Assembly (NCBI GenBank): GCA_036794395.1
Contig: DAIRGS010000150.1
Span: forward strand, 1-17,247
From: DASXMX01 sp036794395
GTDB lineage: Bacteria > Planctomycetota > Phycisphaerae > Tepidisphaerales > Tepidisphaeraceae
DNA: 17,247 nt
Direction of reading: 5' to 3'
Below the pieces are notes generated by a model. That model worked only from the letters and a program-made list of their open reading frames with translations, ran no database searches and had not been told where the DNA came from. The translations under genes were made by a program, and so were the position numbers. Of the stretch, positions 13,613 to 17,247 are shown piece after piece. The first letter of the stretch is position 1, and every line of letters starts with the position of its first letter.

Positions 13613-15211
13613 ATGCGAAGCTTTTCCGTTCAAACGCTCGGTTGTAAGGTGAATCAGTATGAGAGCGAGCAGGTTTCGTCCCTGTTGCGGTCTCGGGGGC
13701 TTATCGAAGCCCCGTCGGTCGATCAGGCCGAGCTGCGAATCATTAATAGTTGTAGCGTAACCATGCAGGCGGCCAGCCAGAGCCGCCAGACCGTTCGACG
13801 GTCCACGCGCCTCCCTGTGCTGTCGGCCCCGCCCGGCGGAGTTGCCGATAAGCCGGAGGCGTGGAAGGCACCGTCGGAGACCGGTCAAGGCTTGCCGCTC
13901 TTCGCTAATCAAGCCAACGTAACGCGCCGTCCGCGCGTGGTGGTTATCGGGTGTTGGGCGACCAGCGACAAAGCGGCCGCGGGGGAAATCGAAGGCGTCG
14001 ATGCCGTGCTCACGCATCAGGATGATCTTGCCGCCGAACTGGATCGACTCCTCGCGCTCTGGCAATCCGAGGACCTAAAAACCCGGGGCCTTTCGGTCAA
14101 ACACGATGCAATTTCCGATGATCCGCCGCACGCGATGAAGGATAATAATGGGGATCAAAAAGCTGGCGCCGCGACGGAAAATCGCAATCCCGCTAATAAA
14201 CCAATCCTTGGCGGAATTGTCAACGATATTTCGGGATCTGCCCGGCTTCCACTGCTCGTACAGCATCAATCCGGCAGGCAGCGGGCGCTGCTCAAAATTC
14301 AAGACGGCTGCGATGCCCATTGTACCTACTGCATCATTCCACAATTGCGGCCAAACTTGTGGAGCAAGCCAATCGATGATGCAGTCGAGGAGGCCCGGCG
14401 GATGGTGAGGGCGGGGCACGTGGAAATCGTTCTGACAGGGATTTTCCTGGGGGCGTACGGCCAATCCACCGCGTTGCGCCGAAGGCAGCCGGTTGGATCC
14501 GGCTCATCCCCGCTTGCAAAACTCGTGCATGCACTGTGTGAACGGGTACCGGGCCTTGAACGACTTCGCCTTTCGAGCCTCGAGCCAGGCGATTTAGGCG
14601 ATGACCTTCTACGGGTTCTTGCTTCCCATCGGCAGGTCGTGCCGCACTTTCACCTTCCACTGCAAAGCGGGTCTGATTTGTTGCTGCGGCGAATGAATCG
14701 GCAATATCGAAAAGATGATTTTCTGAGTCTCGTCGAACGGATCTCCGGTGCGTTTGATCGACCCGCGCTGACTACCGATATTATCGTCGGGTTTCCAGGT
14801 GAGTCCGCCGAGCAGTTTCAGCACACATTAGATGCAGCTCACGCCGCCCGGTTTATTCATATTCATGCGTTTCCTTATTCTCCCCGCCCCGGAACCGCGG
14901 CAGCGCGATGGAAAGAAGACTTTGTTCCCGGCTCGATTGCCAATGATCGGATACGGCAACTCACCCAGCTCTCCAGGACATTCAGTTACGAATTCCGGCA
15001 ACGGTTTGTCGGCTCGGAAGTCGAGGTCATCGTGGAAGGGGGGTTCGCTCCCGCCGAAACGCCAGGACATCGACGGGGACGATGTGAACGCTACTTTGCC
15101 GTCGAATTCAATGGTGATGGTCTAAAGCCCGGGGATGTTGCGCGCGTTCGCGTTGATGAGGTGACTCTCGACCGAACCTTCGGCACGCTGGCTGGCAAGG
15201 TGGAACGATGA
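13613..15211 (+). CDS. mtaB: MtaB-type tRNA methylthiotransferase (radical SAM, MiaB family)
   Basis: Adds a methylthio group to t6A at position 37 of tRNAs reading ANN codons, using two iron-sulfur clusters. Its start FSVQTLGCKVNQYESE is typical of the MtaB branch. The N-terminal cluster ligands are C11, C47 (NSCSVT) and C114 (GCWATSD). The radical SAM cluster is C233-x3-C237-x2-C240 in DGCDAHCTYCIIP. The region FHLPLQSGSD and a C-terminal TRAM-like segment (about 465-530) follow. At 532 residues it exceeds the usual 420-450. The excess lies in two hydrophilic stretches, about 67-105 and 150-215, between conserved blocks. No Shine-Dalgarno sequence is seen before ATG 13613. Its TGA overlaps the ATG of dtd (ATGA). 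A MiaB or RimO assignment is less likely from the N-terminal sequence. Confidence 0.88.
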   Translation: MRSFSVQTLGCKVNQYESEQVSSLLRSRGLIEAPSVDQAELRIINSCSVTMQAASQSRQTVRRSTRLPVLSAPPGGVADKPEAWKAPSETGQGLPLFANQANVTRRPRVVVIGCWATSDKAAAGEIEGVDAVLTHQDDLAAELDRLLALWQSEDLKTRGLSVKHDAISDDPPHAMKDNNGDQKAGAATENRNPANKPILGGIVNDISGSARLPLLVQHQSGRQRALLKIQDGCDAHCTYCIIPQLRPNLWSKPIDDAVEEARRMVRAGHVEIVLTGIFLGAYGQSTALRRRQPVGSGSSPLAKLVHALCERVPGLERLRLSSLEPGDLGDDLLRVLASHRQVVPHFHLPLQSGSDLLLRRMNRQYRKDDFLSLVERISGAFDRPALTTDIIVGFPGESAEQFQHTLDAAHAARFIHIHAFPYSPRPGTAAARWKEDFVPGSIANDRIRQLTQLSRTFSYEFRQRFVGSEVEVIVEGGFAPAETPGHRRGRCERYFAVEFNGDGLKPGDVARVRVDEVTLDRTFGTLAGKVER

Positions 15212-15660
15212 TTGCGGTGGTTCAGCGCGTTACCGAGGCATCGGTCACGGTGGGGACGGAGACTGTCGGTAAAATCGATCGCGGGCTTGTCGCTTTGGTG
15301 GGCGTTTCCAAAGATGACACCGAGACAGACGTCAAATGGATGGCACGGAAGTTGACCGAACTGCGCATTTTCACAGACTCATCCGGCGAAAAGCACTTTG
15401 ACCTGGACGTTCGCGCGGCAGGTGGGGCCATCCTGCTTGTCAGCAACTTTACCATCATGGGCGCGACGCGCCAGGGGCGACGGCCGTCATTTGATCTGGC
15501 CGCCGATGCTGAAAAAGGAGGCCAACTTTTCAATGCGCTGGTTGAAGTGGTGCGAGCTGCCGGCGTATCGGTTCAGACCGGGCGATTCAGGGCGGACATG
15601 TCCGTGCATCTGATCAACGATGGGCCAGTGACGCTGATCCTGGACAGCAGTGAGGGATGA
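15208..15660 (+). CDS. dtd: D-aminoacyl-tRNA deacylase
   Basis: Cytoplasmic proofreading enzyme that removes D-amino acids (and glycine from tRNA-Ala) from mischarged tRNAs. Its 150 residues equal the family length. It opens MIAVVQRVTEASVTV, has the first active-site motif as SNFT (79-82, usually SQFT), and the Gly-cisPro motif as NDGPVT (137-142). The usual FGADM before that motif is FRADM here (127-131). The start codon overlaps the mtaB stop as ATGA, giving translational coupling. The gene ends 19 bp before the convergent glycosyltransferase stop, with no clear terminator. The family call is firm; the two substitutions may shift substrate preference but this is untested. Confidence 0.95.
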   Translation: MIAVVQRVTEASVTVGTETVGKIDRGLVALVGVSKDDTETDVKWMARKLTELRIFTDSSGEKHFDLDVRAAGGAILLVSNFTIMGATRQGRRPSFDLAADAEKGGQLFNALVEVVRAAGVSVQTGRFRADMSVHLINDGPVTLILDSSEG

Positions 15661-15679
15661 TCTGCCACCTCACGCAACG

Positions 15680-16768
15680 TTACCGCGCCGTTGCCGGTGC
15701 GACCTCCCGAGCCGGCGCCACAGCAGCTTCCTGCGGCAGATGTGCGTGGTGAAGAATCAACGTCTCGTAAAGTATCGCATATTCAGCGACAAATCGGTCG
15801 GCATCGAACTTCTGCAAAGCAATCGCCTGGCTTGCCTTCCCCAGTGCTTCACGGGCGGAGGGGTTTTCGTAAAGTTCCAGCAATCGTTGAGATAAAGTTC
15901 GCACGTCTTTTGGCGGAACAACAGACACCGCCTTACCGCCAAATATCCGGCGAATCATCACGGAATCAACGGCAATAATGGGCAGCCCGGCAATGGCGCA
16001 GGCGGCAATCGGAAGGAGTGACGCAGTCGAATCGGCTGTTACTAACGCAATATCGGCCACCCCGAGCAGTTCTTCAAATTCGACTTTTCGTCCCAAAAGG
16101 CGCTCGGCATCGATCGTCAGTCCGGGTTGATTCACCCGCACACTCAGGTCACGGATGACCCGTGCATCGGGTCCCCGGCCCCACATCAGCAGGCGATAGC
16201 GTGGATCGAGTTCCCGCAAAATTGCGGCAGCGTGCCAAGCCATCCGATGCCGGGCCGGGCGGAATGATTCACCCGGAGCAAGGATCACGAATTCAGAGTC
16301 GGTCACACCCAGATCATGGCGAAGCGCTGACTTGCCTGAGTTGGGTATGCGGCACGAATCAATCCCGGGCATGATGACATGACAACGCTCCCCCGCCAGC
16401 CCGGCCTGGACCTGGCGGGTGCACGCCCAATTTGAATGGGAGACCACGTTAACGTCCGGATACGCTGCCGTGGCCAGCCACGACCACGTTCCCGGTTTCA
16501 CGATTTCCGAGGGGCTGTAAACCACCGGCGCACCACTGGCGACAGCCGCAATAAAGGCTGCCGGATCCCACGTATGGATAAGGTCGAACCCCGGATGGCC
16601 GAATCGAAGTGTGGCGGCGGCGGTCACCGCGGATCGAAAATCTCCGCCACGCCCGATCGTGAGGGCGATGGCGCGGAAACCATCGTTCGCCGGGTCGGTT
16701 AGGAGCGATACACCGTGCTCGGTTTGGTAGGTTGTATCGCGACTGAGCAGGTGAAGGACCCGAATCAT
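15680..16768 (-). CDS. GT-B fold glycosyltransferase, GT4-like
   Basis: Likely transfers a sugar from a nucleotide donor during polysaccharide or glycolipid synthesis; 362 residues. The N-terminal half starts MIRVLHLLSRDT with FDLIHTWDPAAFIAAVASGAPVV and NVVSHSNWACTRQV, typical acceptor-domain features. The C-terminal half starts near 158 with FVILAPGESFRPARH and has YRLLMWGRGPD, then VADIALVTADSTASLLPIAACAIAGLPIIAVDSV. In classical GT4 enzymes this last region carries the E-x7-E motif; here both Glu are absent (LPIAACAIAGLP). The enzyme may still work, may use another donor contact, or may be non-catalytic. The C-terminal 20 residues are Ala/Pro-rich. There is no clear ribosome site at ATG 16768. 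It follows the CBM6 gene by 28 bp on the same strand and may be co-transcribed. Confidence 0.8.
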   Translation of the reverse strand: MIRVLHLLSRDTTYQTEHGVSLLTDPANDGFRAIALTIGRGGDFRSAVTAAATLRFGHPGFDLIHTWDPAAFIAAVASGAPVVYSPSEIVKPGTWSWLATAAYPDVNVVSHSNWACTRQVQAGLAGERCHVIMPGIDSCRIPNSGKSALRHDLGVTDSEFVILAPGESFRPARHRMAWHAAAILRELDPRYRLLMWGRGPDARVIRDLSVRVNQPGLTIDAERLLGRKVEFEELLGVADIALVTADSTASLLPIAACAIAGLPIIAVDSVMIRRIFGGKAVSVVPPKDVRTLSQRLLELYENPSAREALGKASQAIALQKFDADRFVAEYAILYETLILHHAHLPQEAAVAPAREVAPATAR

Positions 16769-16796
16769 CCGCGGGTAGATTACGGCAAGGCCGACG

Positions 16797-17247
16797 TTAT
16801 TTCGACTTCGGGGCGATGAAATTGAAGCTCTTCACCTGGATTTGTCCCTTTTTCCCGACGAACACCAGGAAGATATCGTGAACGCCCGTCACGGAATGGA
16901 CGCGCGATGCCTTAATGCTGGTGGACTTGGCCTTCTTCCCGACTGGCGGGCGGATCGTGCCAATGACCGCACCGGTTGTACTATCCAGACGGACCTCAAC
17001 CTTGAGCCCGCTCTGCTTGCCAACTGTCCCAAGCTGCATATCGAGACCGGCAATACCTTTGCCGAAATCCACCGAACTGTATCGCAGCCAATTGCCGGCC
17101 GACCCCAACACGCTGCCATCAGCCACCGGCTGCGTGCCGAGACTTGCAGCGGAGGTTCCCACGGCGATTTGGGTCAACGCGCTCACCGGTGCTTTGATGA
17201 ATGGGCCGATGAAGGCGCTTGCTGAGCCGTCCGTGGTTCCTTTGGAC
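16797..17247 (-). CDS. Secreted-type protein with C-terminal CBM6-like domain (partial)
   Basis: Only the last 150 codons are inside the window; the frame is open to the right edge, so the start lies outside. Residues after the visible GTG at 17186 fit carbohydrate-binding module family 6: GNWLRYSSVDFG, then LKVEVRLDSTTGAVIGTI, then VHSVTGVHDIFLVFVGKKG, ending FNFIAPKSK. This beta-sandwich binds plant or algal polysaccharides and usually follows a hydrolase or other catalytic domain. The catalytic part is not visible, so the activity cannot be named. The GTG at 17186 is internal, not a start. It lies upstream of the glycosyltransferase gene on the same strand. Confidence 0.8.
   Translation of the reverse strand, partial: SKGTTDGSASAFIGPFIKAPVSALTQIAVGTSAASLGTQPVADGSVLGSAGNWLRYSSVDFGKGIAGLDMQLGTVGKQSGLKVEVRLDSTTGAVIGTIRPPVGKKAKSTSIKASRVHSVTGVHDIFLVFVGKKGQIQVKSFNFIAPKSK

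Overview
The window looks like a chromosomal segment of a planctomycete, probably of the Phycisphaerae type. This is inferred from three unrelated membrane proteins that end in a C-x2-C-x11-C-x2-C zinc-ribbon tail with a YDLTGNxSGVCPECGT core, a tail I associate with Planctomycetota. A PilM protein that continues into a PilN-like half also fits. I see no rRNA, tRNA, CRISPR array, insertion sequence or prophage. Most of the window is ordinary core genome.

Layout from the left. (1) The C-terminal half of a cytochrome P450 (66-815, +) whose reading frame is blocked upstream. (2) A small helical protein (885-1106, +) behind a perfect TATAAT box and an inverted repeat. (3) A ClC chloride channel/transporter with tandem CBS domains (1214-3112, -). 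(4) A zinc-ribbon-tailed membrane protein (3327-3851, +). (5) Adenine phosphoribosyltransferase apt (-), preceded by a lone DUF433 protein (-). (6) A group 2 sigma-70 factor (4959-5780, -) with a consensus -35 box about 250 bp upstream. (7) Two more zinc-ribbon-tailed membrane proteins (6188-7290, -) whose stop and start codons overlap. (8) A solitary succinate dehydrogenase iron-sulfur subunit (7372-8175, -).

(9) A three-gene type IV pilus inner-membrane platform operon runs right to left: a PilM-PilN fusion (11342-13435), a PilO-like protein (9995-11290) and a large protein in the PilP position (8302-9927). It ends in a strong intrinsic terminator (8229-8266). (10) Divergent from it are an MtaB-type tRNA methylthiotransferase (13613-15211, +) and D-aminoacyl-tRNA deacylase dtd (15208-15660, +), joined by an ATGA overlap. 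Both act on tRNA quality or modification. (11) On the right edge are a GT-B glycosyltransferase (15680-16768, -) and the C-terminal CBM6 domain of a protein that runs off the window (16797-17247, -).

The least ordinary parts are the family of zinc-ribbon-tailed membrane proteins, two of which share a 36-bp identical DNA stretch exactly at the ribbon, and the pilus platform with its PilM-PilN fusion and unusual third member. Start codons were chosen from Shine-Dalgarno sequences where visible. All family calls are by eye from motifs.
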